This document shows positions 55,093 through 64,000 of a stretch of DNA of 64,000 nt, one piece after another. The stretch covers positions 309,056-373,055 of the forward strand of contig NZ_FNYJ01000004.1 in NCBI RefSeq assembly GCF_900108875.1, in the 5' to 3' direction. Position 1 is the stretch's first letter; the number at the start of each line of letters is the position of its first letter. The position numbers and the translations under genes were made by a program. Source of the stretch: Pseudomonas sp. NFR16 (GTDB taxonomy: Bacteria > Pseudomonadota > Gammaproteobacteria > Pseudomonadales > Pseudomonadaceae). The notes below the pieces were generated by a model that saw only the letters and a list, made by a program, of their open reading frames with translations, was not told where the DNA came from and searched no databases.

Positions 55093-56628
55093 ATGCACTC
55101 TGAAAAAGCCTCGTCGCTCCCCGTCCCGCAAACACTCGAAAACTGGATCAGGCAGCTCGATGGACTGGCCTTGCCGGTGCCAGCGCTTGCCCACGGCAAA
55201 GTGCAGGCAGCACTGACGGACAGCCGTCGTTCCCTGCGTGACATCGCCGACCTGATGCAGGACAGCCCGGCACTGGTGCTCAGCGTCTTGCGCGAGGCCA
55301 ATCTCCACACCGGCGGCCTGACAGAACCTGCTGAAAGCCTTGAAGTGGCGCTCAATCGCCTGGGACTCGCTCGCACCGAAACGCTGCTTGCGCGCTTGCC
55401 CAGCGCGCAACTGCAGGACATTCCTGTAGCGCTGCGCCAACTGCAACTGATCAGCCAGCACGCCACGCAACAGGCTTACGGCCTGTTCGCCAACCAGCTT
55501 GCGCGTCTGTGGCAGGACATCCATCTAGGCAGCCTTTTGTTTCTTTCGCCTCTATGGCCAATGGCGTTGGCTCACCCCAAGCTGCTGGAAGAATGGGAGC
55601 TGAGGGTCATTCACAAGGGCGAGTCGGCCAAAACGGTGGAAAAAGCCCTGTTTGGCGTGCGCCTGCTGCACCTGTGCCAGGCGCTGGCTACCCATTGGCG
55701 TCTGCCGATCTGGGTCACGCAGGGCTATAACCTGCTGATCAGCGAGCAGCGCAATCTGGTCAAGGTGCTGCGAATCGCCCACGAGAACGACGATCCTCTC
55801 AAGCAGCAACAGCAACTGGACGCCGACCTGCCCTTGCGCCGCTGGCTCAATCAGCCGGCCAACACCATCCTGCTGGCGAACGGCCTCGCGCTGTCGGCGC
55901 AACAGGCCTGGGACACACCTCACAACCTGCGCTGGCAGCTGTTGACCAGCCTTTATCTGCAACAGCCTTTGATGGATTTGCAGCAACAGGTGCACCAGAA
56001 CGCGGCCGCCAGCGGTCGTCAACATGCGGCGCCAGGCGTCTGGCACCCGGCTGAAGCGCTGTTGTGGCCATGGGATGCGCGCAGAGTCCACAAAGGTCTG
56101 CTGCCCGCCTCACCTCCCACTCCCGAAGCTTTGCAAGTGTGGCGCAAACTCTGCGCGGACCTGCTCAAGGAACCCAGCCTGTTCACCAACGCGATGCACC
56201 TGACGACCTTCGCCAGAGACGCATTGGTCGCCTGCGGCATGCAACGGGTGGCGCTGCTGATGATCGATCGCAAGACCGACAGCCTGCGCGTGCATCAGAT
56301 CGCCGGCCTGGATAAATCGGCCGCCGCCCTGCTCGTCCCCTACAAAGACAGCACAGTGTTGCAGCGCCTGATGGCGCAGGCCACTCAGCTGCGTCTGACG
56401 CCAGGCAACAACGCGCAGTTTTCGGCGCTGATGCCGCCGCAGTTGCGCAACCTGTTCAGCGGCGAGAACTTGCTTGTTCGCTCGCTCGCAAGCAATGGAC
56501 GCGTCGTGATGCTGGTGGTAGCCGATCAAGGCGGCGGGCTGTTCTCGGAAATGTCAGTGCAAGCATTCGGTAAAACCGGGCAGTGTATCGAGAAGGCTCT
56601 GACCACCTTTAGCCATCGCAATGGTTGA
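55093..56628 (+). CDS. HDOD-domain protein with a C-terminal GAF-like domain
   Basis: A 511-residue cytoplasmic protein. The N-terminal part (about 10-215) is an HDOD domain, with LPVPALAHGKVQAAL and DIADLMQDSPALVLSVLREAN; the region from about 370 resembles GAF, with VACGMQRVALLMIDRKTDSLRVHQIAG. HDOD proteins act as scaffolds in signalling, often linked to c-di-GMP or motility. Exact function is unknown. It lies between motAB and rhdA, possibly co-transcribed with the latter. The start has a weak ribosome-binding site. Confidence 0.85.
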   Translation: MHSEKASSLPVPQTLENWIRQLDGLALPVPALAHGKVQAALTDSRRSLRDIADLMQDSPALVLSVLREANLHTGGLTEPAESLEVALNRLGLARTETLLARLPSAQLQDIPVALRQLQLISQHATQQAYGLFANQLARLWQDIHLGSLLFLSPLWPMALAHPKLLEEWELRVIHKGESAKTVEKALFGVRLLHLCQALATHWRLPIWVTQGYNLLISEQRNLVKVLRIAHENDDPLKQQQQLDADLPLRRWLNQPANTILLANGLALSAQQAWDTPHNLRWQLLTSLYLQQPLMDLQQQVHQNAAASGRQHAAPGVWHPAEALLWPWDARRVHKGLLPASPPTPEALQVWRKLCADLLKEPSLFTNAMHLTTFARDALVACGMQRVALLMIDRKTDSLRVHQIAGLDKSAAALLVPYKDSTVLQRLMAQATQLRLTPGNNAQFSALMPPQLRNLFSGENLLVRSLASNGRVVMLVVADQGGGLFSEMSVQAFGKTGQCIEKALTTFSHRNG

Positions 56629-56673
56629 TGGCTGAGCTACAATTCGCCTCTTTTTCCGATCTGGAGACCTTAC

Positions 56674-57489
56674 ATGTCTGCCTTCTCAAGCTTGCCACTG
56701 GTGATCGAGCCCGCAGATCTGCAGGCACGCCTCGGCGCTTCAGAGCTGATTCTGGTCGACCTGACCAGCCCCGCCCGTTACGAGGCCGGCCACCTTCCCG
56801 GCGCCCGCTTCGTCGACCCCAAACGTACGCAACTGGGGCTGCCGCCCGCGCCGGGCCTGCTGCCGACTCATGCGCAGCTCGAAGCGTTGTTCGGCGAACT
56901 TGGCCATAACCCCGATGCGGTCTATGTGGTCTACGACGACGAAGGCGGCGGTTGGGCCGGACGTTTCATCTGGCTGCTGGATGTCATCGGACACTCGAAA
57001 TACCACTATCTCGACGGCGGACTGCTGTCGTGGCAAGCCGAAGGCTTGCCGCTGACCACGGAAGTACCTGCTCTTGCCGGTGGACCGGCTCCGCTGACGC
57101 TGCATGACGAACCCACCGCCACCCGCGAATACCTGCAAAGCCGCCTCGGCGCTGCGGATGTGGCTATCTGGGACGCACGCGGCCCGACCGAATACTCGGG
57201 CGAGAAAGTGGTCGCGGCCAAAGGCGGTCACATTCCGGGTGCCGTAAACTTCGAATGGACGGCGGGCATGGATCAGGCGCGCAGCCTGCGCATTCGCAAG
57301 GATATGCCGCAAATCCTCGAAAGCCTGGGCATCACGCCAGATAAAGAAGTCATCACTCATTGCCAGACCCACCATCGCTCCGGCTTCACCTATCTGGTGG
57401 CCAAAGCGCTGGGCTATCCACGCATCAAAGGCTATGCCGGATCGTGGGGCGAATGGGGCAATCATCCGGATACACCGGTCGAGAAATAA
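56674..57489 (+). CDS. rhdA: thiosulfate:cyanide sulfurtransferase (rhodanese)
   Basis: A two-domain rhodanese of 271 residues that carries sulfane sulfur on Cys230 in the active loop HCQTHHRSG, the same loop and residue number as Azotobacter RhdA. The N-terminal domain is inactive; the second domain is catalytic. GGAG lies seven bases before the ATG. It is followed by psd after 59 bases. Confidence 0.96.
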   Translation: MSAFSSLPLVIEPADLQARLGASELILVDLTSPARYEAGHLPGARFVDPKRTQLGLPPAPGLLPTHAQLEALFGELGHNPDAVYVVYDDEGGGWAGRFIWLLDVIGHSKYHYLDGGLLSWQAEGLPLTTEVPALAGGPAPLTLHDEPTATREYLQSRLGAADVAIWDARGPTEYSGEKVVAAKGGHIPGAVNFEWTAGMDQARSLRIRKDMPQILESLGITPDKEVITHCQTHHRSGFTYLVAKALGYPRIKGYAGSWGEWGNHPDTPVEK

Positions 57490-57548
57490 CGGGCCGCCCA
57501 CTTGGCGTCGCAGCGCTTCTCCCTTTTTCAAACGCTTTAGGAATCTTG

Positions 57549-58412
57549 ATGAAACAGCGTCTGTTCATTCTTTTTCAATACCTGCTTCCTCACCATCTGC
57601 TGTCGCGGCTCGCCGGCTGCGTGGCTGAATGCCGCGTGCGCTGGTTCAAGAACGCATTCACGCAATGGTTCGCACGCCGATACCAGGTCGACATGTCCCA
57701 GGCTCAAGTGGAGGACGTCACGGCGTACCAGCACTTCAACGACTTCTTCACGCGGGCGCTGAAACCGGGGGCTCGCCCTCTGGACCAGACGCCGGGCGCG
57801 ATCCTCTGCCCCGCTGACGGCGCCGTCAGCCAACTGGGCCCGATCGAGCACGGGCGGATTTTTCAGGCCAAAGGCCACAGCTACAGCGTGCTGGAGCTGC
57901 TCGGTGGCGATGCGCGCCTGGCCGCGCCATTCATGGGCGGCGAGTTCGCCACCGTTTATCTCTCGCCGAAGGATTACCACCGCGTGCACATGCCGCTGGC
58001 CGGTACGCTGCGTGAGATGGTTTACGTGCCGGGTCGTCTGTTCTCGGTCAACCAGACCACTGCTGAAAACGTTCCGGAGCTGTTCGCCCGCAATGAACGT
58101 GCAGTCTGCCTGTTCGACACCGAACGTGGTCCGATGGCCGTGGTGCTGGTGGGTGCGATGATTGTGGCCTCCATCGAAACAGTCTGGGCCGGGCTGGTTA
58201 CGCCACCGAAACGCGAGCTCAAGACCTTCCGTTACGATGAGGCTGCACGTGCGCCGATTCATCTGGAGAAGGGCGCCGAAATGGGTCGCTTCAAACTGGG
58301 CTCCACTGCCATCGTGCTGTTCGGGCCGAATCAGGTGAAATGGGCCGAAACGCTGGCGGCAGGGTCGCCCGTGCAGATGGGTCAGGCAATGGCACTGCCG
58401 ACACAGGCGTGA
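57549..58412 (+). CDS. psd: phosphatidylserine decarboxylase proenzyme
   Basis: Makes phosphatidylethanolamine at the inner membrane. The 287-residue proenzyme self-cleaves within LGST (residues 250-253, between Gly251 and Ser252) to create a pyruvoyl group; Asp90 and His147 complete the triad. The ATG at 57549 has TAGGA seven bases upstream; the frame is open further upstream in the rhodanese gene but is not used. In 58413-58694 I see no gene, only AT-rich leader for the next one. Confidence 0.97.
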   Translation: MKQRLFILFQYLLPHHLLSRLAGCVAECRVRWFKNAFTQWFARRYQVDMSQAQVEDVTAYQHFNDFFTRALKPGARPLDQTPGAILCPADGAVSQLGPIEHGRIFQAKGHSYSVLELLGGDARLAAPFMGGEFATVYLSPKDYHRVHMPLAGTLREMVYVPGRLFSVNQTTAENVPELFARNERAVCLFDTERGPMAVVLVGAMIVASIETVWAGLVTPPKRELKTFRYDEAARAPIHLEKGAEMGRFKLGSTAIVLFGPNQVKWAETLAAGSPVQMGQAMALPTQA

Positions 58413-58694
58413 TTCTTGCGTAAAAAAAATGTTGAAACGCTTTTTTGGCGCTGCTCGGCCTTTCGTCGACAGCGCCGATGCGCTTCACAATTCAGATGGA
58501 TCGGCCGCGCGACAATGTCACTTTGATATTAAAGCTGCGATGTCGAGCTGATGCTGCTAAAGTCGTTCATCGGTGTTGTAGGAAACTTCGTTTTCAATTG
58601 ACGTAAACTTGCTCGTTTCGCTCGGCCAACGTGCCCTTCGCACCGTTGAAATCGCCGCCGACCGTGCCGGTAGTTGTTGGAGTTTGCCTGTCAC

Positions 58695-60482
58695 ATGAGT
58701 AATTTAAGTCTTCCTCTGTTGTTGCGCGCACCTGTGCCGACGCAGTCGAGCCTGTCGTTCTGTGACGCGACCCCAAAAGACCTCAGGCGCTGGATCGCCA
58801 CGCTGCCCAAAGCGAACCTCGGCGAAATGGCCCGCCAGCTGTATCAAGGCTTGGGCGAGCTCAACCAACTACTCACCCCCAGCGACAACCGCATGCAACT
58901 GCTTGAGCTGCTGCGCCCGGAAGTGTCGTTCGTGTGCAAGCATCTGGAGCGGCATTTCCTCAACCAGTCCGTCGTACTGGAAGAGCGTCCTCGCAAGGTC
59001 GCCAACCTGTGTCAGGCCCTGCAGAACCATCTGGCGATCGGCTATAAACAGATCATCGCCCGTGTCGCGCCCAGGCTCAGCAGAGACCGCATCCCGCTGC
59101 TCACCACCGCATTGCAGCGGGCTTTGCACTGCCTGAACGGGCCATTGATCCGCGCCAACCAGCTTTACTGTCCGGTGCAGGACGGCTTGTGGCTTGAGCT
59201 GCACCAGATCTACCAGATCGCGCGTCAGCACCAGTTGCACAATATTCCGGTTGCCGACAATCAGGCTCACCACACGCACACGCTGACTGTCGAACAGACT
59301 TACACGGTGGCCCTGTTGATGGGTTGCTCTCGCTGCAATCAGATGCGTCAGCACAACATCGGCAAGCTCGCCGACGCACTGGACGCGTGGAGTTCGATGG
59401 TCACGCTGCAGCAGCCGCTGGTCGAGGGCTCCAGCCTGTATGCTGTGTCGCCGAGTACCGACACCGCTCCACGCTACACCTCGCTGTACGCCGAAGATCA
59501 ACGCGGCAATCTGCTTGGCATCGACCCACGCCCTTTGTCCGCCGCGCTGCTGCGCTATATTGAAACGCCCGTCGAGCAGCGATCGCAGTCCTATCTGCAC
59601 GTGCCACCGGGTTTGTCTGCGGATGTACTGCAACATCTGGCCGCTGCCTGGGGAGACGTTTCAGAACGGGCATTCCAGCGCACGCCGGGCCAAGGCACGC
59701 TGACGGTCTGCGTTGGCATGAGCGCCTTGCATTACTTCGTCGGCGGCCAGAAGTGCTTCAGTGATCTGTTGCAGGTAGCCGCGGTGAGCAAAACGGCCGA
59801 ATACACGCTGCAACCGCTGGAGCCGACTCGGCACGACCCGTGGGCGCAAGCCGTGGATGTGCAACGCAGCGGCACGTCGAACACCATGCTTCCGTTTGAA
59901 GAAATCGAATATCAGCGTGAAGAAACAGAAGCCAGCGCTGCCGCCGATGCGCAGAAGAGCTTCCCGACGTACAGCCTGCACATCGTCAATCACAGCCCCG
60001 GTGGTTATTGCCTGGCCTGGCCCAAGGAAGTCCCCGACCAACTTCAGGCCGGAGAGATGATCGGCATTCAGGACCATGGCCATGGCTGGAGCATCGCGGT
60101 AGTGCGCTGGGTTCGCCAGGTGCGCAGTGGTGGCACACAAATGGGTGTCGAATTGATCGCGCCGTTCGCGCAGGCCTGTGGCATGCAACTGCTGCGGGCC
60201 GAGCAGAGCAGTCAGTACTTGCGCGCGCTGTTGCTTCCGGAAGTGCGCGCCATCGATGTTCCGGCAACGGTGGTCGCCCCTCGCCTGCCGTTCGACGATG
60301 GCTGCAAGGTCATGATCAACACCAGCGGAGAGGAACGTCGGGCCAGCCTGAGCAATCGTCGGGCGACGACCGGCAGCTACAACCAGTTCGAGTATCAGAT
60401 GCTCGAAGGGCCGAAGAAGAACGTCGCACAGAACGAATCCGCGCCGGAACAGGAATTCGATTCGCTCTGGACGGTGCTGTAA
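58695..60482 (+). CDS. PilZ-like domain protein of unknown function
   Basis: A 595-residue cytoplasmic protein. The first 440 residues have no family I recognise. At about 445-530 there is a PilZ-like segment, with LHIVNHSPGGYCLAWP and GVELIAPFAQACG, but without the RxxxR arm that normally binds c-di-GMP, so binding is doubtful. The start at 58695 (MSNLSLPL) lacks a strong Shine-Dalgarno sequence. It converges with serB. Confidence 0.6.
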   Translation: MSNLSLPLLLRAPVPTQSSLSFCDATPKDLRRWIATLPKANLGEMARQLYQGLGELNQLLTPSDNRMQLLELLRPEVSFVCKHLERHFLNQSVVLEERPRKVANLCQALQNHLAIGYKQIIARVAPRLSRDRIPLLTTALQRALHCLNGPLIRANQLYCPVQDGLWLELHQIYQIARQHQLHNIPVADNQAHHTHTLTVEQTYTVALLMGCSRCNQMRQHNIGKLADALDAWSSMVTLQQPLVEGSSLYAVSPSTDTAPRYTSLYAEDQRGNLLGIDPRPLSAALLRYIETPVEQRSQSYLHVPPGLSADVLQHLAAAWGDVSERAFQRTPGQGTLTVCVGMSALHYFVGGQKCFSDLLQVAAVSKTAEYTLQPLEPTRHDPWAQAVDVQRSGTSNTMLPFEEIEYQREETEASAAADAQKSFPTYSLHIVNHSPGGYCLAWPKEVPDQLQAGEMIGIQDHGHGWSIAVVRWVRQVRSGGTQMGVELIAPFAQACGMQLLRAEQSSQYLRALLLPEVRAIDVPATVVAPRLPFDDGCKVMINTSGEERRASLSNRRATTGSYNQFEYQMLEGPKKNVAQNESAPEQEFDSLWTVL

Positions 60483-60495
60483 TCCCCTACCGCTC

Positions 60496-60542
60496 CCCTC
60501 AAACCGTGCGCGCGCATCCGCAGGTTTGAGGGATAGCCGATC
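60496..60542. other. inverted repeat between convergent genes
   Basis: CCCTCAAACC at 60496-60505 pairs perfectly with GGTTTGAGGG at 60533-60542, and the loop holds a GC-rich palindrome (TGCGCGCGCA). It lies between the ends of the PilZ-like gene and serB and may terminate both, although no T-run is present. Confidence 0.55.
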
Positions 60543-60551
60543 AGCAACGGT

Positions 60552-61769
60552 CTACGCGTTTCGCCCTTCCCGGTCGCGGAAGCCGAGCAGATAAAGCACA
60601 CCATCGAGCCCCAGCGTCGAGATCGCCTGCCTGGCCGACTGCTTGACCAGCGGCTTGGCCCGGAATGCCACGCCCAGTCCGGCAATCGCCAGCATCGGCA
60701 GGTCATTGGCGCCGTCGCCGACGGCAATGGTCTGCTCAAGGCTCAACCCTTCCTTGCTCGCCAGCTCGCGCAGCAGATCCGCCTTGCGCTGAGCGTCGAC
60801 GATAGGCTCGACGGCAACGCCGGTGCATTTGCCGTCCACGACTTCAAGCTCGTTGGCGAAGATGTAATCGATGCCCAGCTTTGCCTGCAACTGACGGGCA
60901 AAATAGGTGAAGCCTCCCGACAGAATCGCGGTTTTGTAGCCCAGACGCTTAAGCTCGGCAAACAGTGTTTCGGCGCCCTCGGTCAGACGCAGCGATGCGC
61001 CGATTTCGTCCAGCACCTTGATGTCCAGCCCTTTGAGCAGCGCCAGGCGCTCCTTGAAGCTGGCGCGAAAATCCAACTCGCCGCGCATGGCGCGCTCAGT
61101 GATTTCGGACACGCGCTCGCCAACGCCGTGAGCCTTGGCCAGCTCGTCGATGACTTCGGCTTCGATCAGCGTCGAATCCATGTCGAACACGGCCAGACGA
61201 CGATTGCGACGGAAAATGGAGTCCTGCTGGAAGGCGATGTCGACGTTCAGCTCCTGAGCCACATGCAGGAATTCCGCGCGCATCTGCTGAGCGTCGGCGG
61301 GCTCGCCACGCACGGAAAACTCGATGCAGCCCTTACCCTTGTCACTTGGCATGTCCAGCGGCATCCGGCCGGAGAGGCGGTCGATGCGGTCAATGTTCAG
61401 GCCGTACTTTTCGGTGATCGAACTGACCGTCTGCAATTGCTCGGCCGTGACCTTGCGGGTCAAGAGCGTGACGATGTGCCGGTCCTTGCCCTGGTCGTCG
61501 ACCCAATGCTGGTAGTCGTCTTCGCTGACATGAGTGAACAAGACCTGTTGGCCCAGTTCGTCGGCCTTGACCTGAACCTGATCGAGTACCGTCGCGCCGC
61601 TTTCGGTGTCCGGAATCTCGACAAGAATGCCGAACGACAGCGTGTCATGGATCACTGCCTGACCAATATCCAGAACATCGACGCCACCCTGGGCCAACAC
61701 GCCGGTGATGGCCGCAGTGAGACCCGGACGGTCTTCACCGGTGATGTTTATCAGGACAATTTCGCGCAA
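60552..61769 (-). CDS. serB: phosphoserine phosphatase SerB
   Basis: The final step of serine synthesis, hydrolysing phosphoserine. The 405 residues carry two ACT-like N-terminal regions (about 1-90 and 100-180) and a HAD domain with DMDST (nucleophile Asp196, Asp198) and the later GDGANDLPML. The ACT domains suggest allosteric control by serine. It is divergent from the AhpA/YtjB gene, the arrangement known from E. coli serB and ytjB. Confidence 0.96.
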   Translation of the reverse strand: MREIVLINITGEDRPGLTAAITGVLAQGGVDVLDIGQAVIHDTLSFGILVEIPDTESGATVLDQVQVKADELGQQVLFTHVSEDDYQHWVDDQGKDRHIVTLLTRKVTAEQLQTVSSITEKYGLNIDRIDRLSGRMPLDMPSDKGKGCIEFSVRGEPADAQQMRAEFLHVAQELNVDIAFQQDSIFRRNRRLAVFDMDSTLIEAEVIDELAKAHGVGERVSEITERAMRGELDFRASFKERLALLKGLDIKVLDEIGASLRLTEGAETLFAELKRLGYKTAILSGGFTYFARQLQAKLGIDYIFANELEVVDGKCTGVAVEPIVDAQRKADLLRELASKEGLSLEQTIAVGDGANDLPMLAIAGLGVAFRAKPLVKQSARQAISTLGLDGVLYLLGFRDREGRNA

Positions 61770-61899
61770 GGCGCACCCCCGCAGTGGAAAAAAACCGCAT
61801 TCTACTCACTTTCAGTGACCACCGGGCACAGCGAGCGCTTTGCCGCTACTGGGTCGCTCGCTATACTGCGCGGCAACTTCTCCAAGAGAGCCGTGCTCA

Positions 61900-63423
61900 G
61901 TGAACCGGCCCACGCCAGTAAAAACCGATAATTTCTTCTTGCTGATCTTCCGGGCATTGCGTCATCGACGTGTACCGATTGCTTTGCGCATCGCCAGCCA
62001 CAACGTGATTCTCGTCGCGCTGGCGCTGGTGATCTACGCCTGCGTGATGGGGTTGCAGTTCAAGCAAGCCATGCACGAACAGGCGGACGCATTGGGGCAG
62101 GCCCTGACCACGCAAACAGCGACCTCCGCGACAGAGCTGCTGGTGTCCAACGACATCCTCAGCCTCAACGTGCTGCTGGGCAATCTGGTCAAAAACCCGC
62201 TGGTCGCTCACGCCGCTATTTATAGCGTGGACAACCGCATTCTTGCCGAAGCCGGCCAGCGCCCGAAAAACGGCCTGCTGGGCGAAGCCGAAGGGCTCTA
62301 CGAGATCAAGGTCACATTCCAGGATGTCGTCGCGGGCACCCTGCGCATCAGTCTGGACATGACTCAGTTCCAGCAACCGCTGACCATCAGCCTGCAAAGC
62401 ATGGGCATTCTCGCGGGTATTCTGCTGGCGCTGGCATTGGCGCTCAGCCTGCGCCTGGGGCGTCACATTTCCACGCCCATGCTGCAATTGCGCATGTGGT
62501 TGCGTTACATCGATCCCTACACGCCGGCAACAGATCGTCAGGATGAAATCGGCGATCTGGCTCGCCAGCTCAAGGCATCTTACGCACCGCCTGAGCCGGA
62601 ACCGGAGCCAGTCCCTGAGCCCGAGCACGCCGATGATGACAGCTCGCCCGAATTCGACGCCAGCGATCTGGGTGATCACGATTTCGACGATGCGCCCAAG
62701 CCGCGCGCCACGGCGATCCCTGCACGACGTATCGTTGCCGAGGAAGACGAAGAGGACGAAGACGATCCGTTTGCCGATCTGCGCGACGACTCCGCGGTGG
62801 CCCAGAAGCCTGCGCCGCGGCCGATGCTCCCGGTCGTTCCTTCACAGCCGCAATACAGCGCAGTGCTTGCCGTGCAGTTGGGCTCTCAGGAACAATTGCG
62901 TCGCCTGCCACGCGCCCGCTTGACCGAGCTGCTCGAGCGTTATCGCGACTGCATCGATCAGGCTGCTTCGCTGTACGACAGCGAGCTTCACACGCTGAAT
63001 GACGGCAGCTCGCTGATGGTGTTCAGCACCCAGGACAGCGGCGATGATTACCTGACCAATGCCATCTGCTGTGGCGAGCTTCTTCGTGCATTGAGCCACG
63101 CCTTGCAGATTGAAGTCGCAGACAGCGGCATCACCCTGCAATTGCAGCTCGGTCTGACGCTGGGCGAAGGCCTGCACGGCATGAACCAGATCGACCTGCT
63201 GTTGACCGAAACCGCGCAGGACGCATTGGCGCTGTCGCAACACAGTCGCAACCTGCTGCTGGTGGAACGCAAGATCAGCGAAGACCACACCATTCGTCAG
63301 CGTGCTCGCATTCGCCCCATCGCCAGCCCGGAAGGTGCCAGCTGCGTCGAACGCCTGATGGAGCCCTATCCATCGATGCTCGAACGCCAACTTGCGCGCA
63401 TGCACGAGGCGCGCAAGGTCTGA
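61900..63423 (+). CDS. AhpA/YtjB-family membrane protein with a cyclase-like C-terminus
   Basis: A 507-residue inner-membrane protein. TM1 is at about 31-50 and TM2 at about 167-186, with a periplasmic domain between and a HAMP-like helix after. A very acidic Pro/Glu/Asp-rich linker (about 230-295) precedes a C-terminal domain (about 318-440) that resembles class III nucleotide cyclases but lacks the metal-binding Asp residues. The GTG at 61900 gives the shortest N-terminus compatible with the family. It is divergent from serB, as ytjB is in E. coli. The function is unknown. Confidence 0.75.
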   Translation: MNRPTPVKTDNFFLLIFRALRHRRVPIALRIASHNVILVALALVIYACVMGLQFKQAMHEQADALGQALTTQTATSATELLVSNDILSLNVLLGNLVKNPLVAHAAIYSVDNRILAEAGQRPKNGLLGEAEGLYEIKVTFQDVVAGTLRISLDMTQFQQPLTISLQSMGILAGILLALALALSLRLGRHISTPMLQLRMWLRYIDPYTPATDRQDEIGDLARQLKASYAPPEPEPEPVPEPEHADDDSSPEFDASDLGDHDFDDAPKPRATAIPARRIVAEEDEEDEDDPFADLRDDSAVAQKPAPRPMLPVVPSQPQYSAVLAVQLGSQEQLRRLPRARLTELLERYRDCIDQAASLYDSELHTLNDGSSLMVFSTQDSGDDYLTNAICCGELLRALSHALQIEVADSGITLQLQLGLTLGEGLHGMNQIDLLLTETAQDALALSQHSRNLLLVERKISEDHTIRQRARIRPIASPEGASCVERLMEPYPSMLERQLARMHEARKV

Positions 63424-63448
63424 TACCCGGTCGGGCGTGCGCAATCCG

Positions 63449-63538
63449 TTGTAGGAGCGCGCTTGCCCGCGAACGCGATATCCCTCCAACGCTGCGGCGA
63501 CTGACACCACGCATTCGCGGGCAAGCGCGCTCCCACAA
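63449..63538. repeat. inverted REP pair
   Basis: The unit at 63449-63472 (TTGTAGGAGCGCGCTTGCC core) recurs inverted at 63515-63538, separated by about 42 bases. It lies after the AhpA/YtjB gene, in the gap before the PqiC-like gene. Confidence 0.85.
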
Positions 63539-63597
63539 ACGGTCAGCGGCGAATGGATATATACGGTTTCGATCTTGACGAACTGTATGCCACCCAC

Positions 63598-63630
63598 AAA
63601 AAAGCCCGCATCACTGCGGGCTTTTTGTTT
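63598..63630 (-). terminator. terminator of the PqiC-like gene
   Basis: GCCCGCA pairs with TGCGGGC around TCAC, and the stem is extended by A/T pairs on both sides. On the minus strand it is followed by a run of T. It also could act for the plus strand (CTTTTTGTTT). Confidence 0.85.
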
Positions 63631-63639
63631 GCGCCTGGA

Positions 63640-64000
63640 TCAGAAGCGGAACACTTCAAGATCGGTGCGAATCGGGGAAGCCATTGGAATCTTTGGCTTG
63701 TCTTGATCGGTTCGGGTCTTGGCCGGTTGGGCGGCCTTTCTCGGTTCGTCTGCAACCAGCGGCTGGCTGGCAATCGGCTTCACCGCCACGCTCAATTGAT
63801 CGGCCAGACGCTGCAGCAATACGCCTTGCGCTTTGACCTGAGCAGCGGAGGTGCCGGCATGCGGCTCTTCAAGGTGAACCAGTTTGCTGTCGCGAACGGT
63901 GCCTCGGCGATCCAGCAGACGCCATTGCGCATCGAGCACCGCAGGCTGGTTCTCGCCCGAATCCAGACGGGTGATCGACAGCACGACTTGCACATCCGGC
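63640..64000 (-). CDS. PqiC-like ABC-transport auxiliary lipoprotein, partial
   Basis: The C-terminal 119 or so residues of a gene whose 5' end lies beyond the window. PDVQVVLSITRLDSGENQPAVLDAQWRLLDRRG fits the ABC_trans_aux/PqiC domain of proteins that assist MCE-type lipid transporters in the periplasm; a Pro/Lys-rich tail follows. The lipobox is not visible here. The assignment rests on this fragment only. Confidence 0.6.
   Translation of the reverse strand, partial: PDVQVVLSITRLDSGENQPAVLDAQWRLLDRRGTVRDSKLVHLEEPHAGTSAAQVKAQGVLLQRLADQLSVAVKPIASQPLVADEPRKAAQPAKTRTDQDKPKIPMASPIRTDLEVFRF

Overview
The window is a stretch of chromosome from a fluorescent or plant-associated Pseudomonas. The evidence is azurin with all canonical copper ligands, Pseudomonas-type REP repeats between genes, high GC, and a gene order known from pseudomonads (dnaB-rplI-rpsR-rpsF, rlmB-rnr, tRNA-Leu, purA-hisZ, hflC-hflK-hflX-hfq-miaA-mutL-amiB, orn-rsgA-motBA, rhdA-psd, serB). 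The species is inferred and cannot be fixed from the sequence alone. I see no phage, insertion sequence, CRISPR array or obvious island; most of it is core genome with accessory insertions.

Layout. 0-7.2 kb: a short-chain dehydrogenase, a noncoding region of about 800 bp rich in DnaA-box-like 9-mers, and a complete branched-chain amino-acid ABC transporter (livF-G-M-H and a BraC-like binding protein) preceded by a near-perfect sigma-54 promoter and a distal NtrC-like dyad. 7.2-15.6 kb: a lysine/pipecolate catabolic pair (amaA, amaB) with a divergent LysR regulator, NAD salvage genes pncB-nadE, a DUF1338 (HglS-like) protein, and azurin. 16-23.2 kb: a little-characterised cluster of two transglutaminase-fold proteins, a DUF2126 domain and a circularly permuted ATP-grasp/alpha-E fusion, possibly a peptide-ligating and cleaving system. 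23.4-33.2 kb: YgiQ, the dnaB/ribosomal-protein operon with an apparent S6:S18 autoregulatory leader, then rlmB-rnr.

33.4-38.6 kb: two tandem tRNA-Leu(CAG) genes with near-identical terminators, a chemoreceptor with its own sigma-54-like promoter, and hisZ-purA. 38.8-49.1 kb: one long minus-strand chain of overlapping or closely spaced genes, nnr-tsaE-amiB-mutL-miaA-hfq-hflX-hflK-hflC, ending at a strong terminator. 49.1-64 kb: queG, a TRIC-like channel, orn, rsgA, motAB (with a sigma-28 promoter), an HDOD protein, rhodanese, psd, a PilZ-like protein, serB, an AhpA/YtjB-family membrane protein, and a PqiC-like lipoprotein gene cut by the window end.

The best candidates for new biology are the transglutaminase/ATP-grasp/alpha-E/DUF2126 locus, the DnaA-box cluster, the two sigma-54 promoters, and the YtjB-family protein whose C-terminus resembles an inactive class III nucleotide cyclase.
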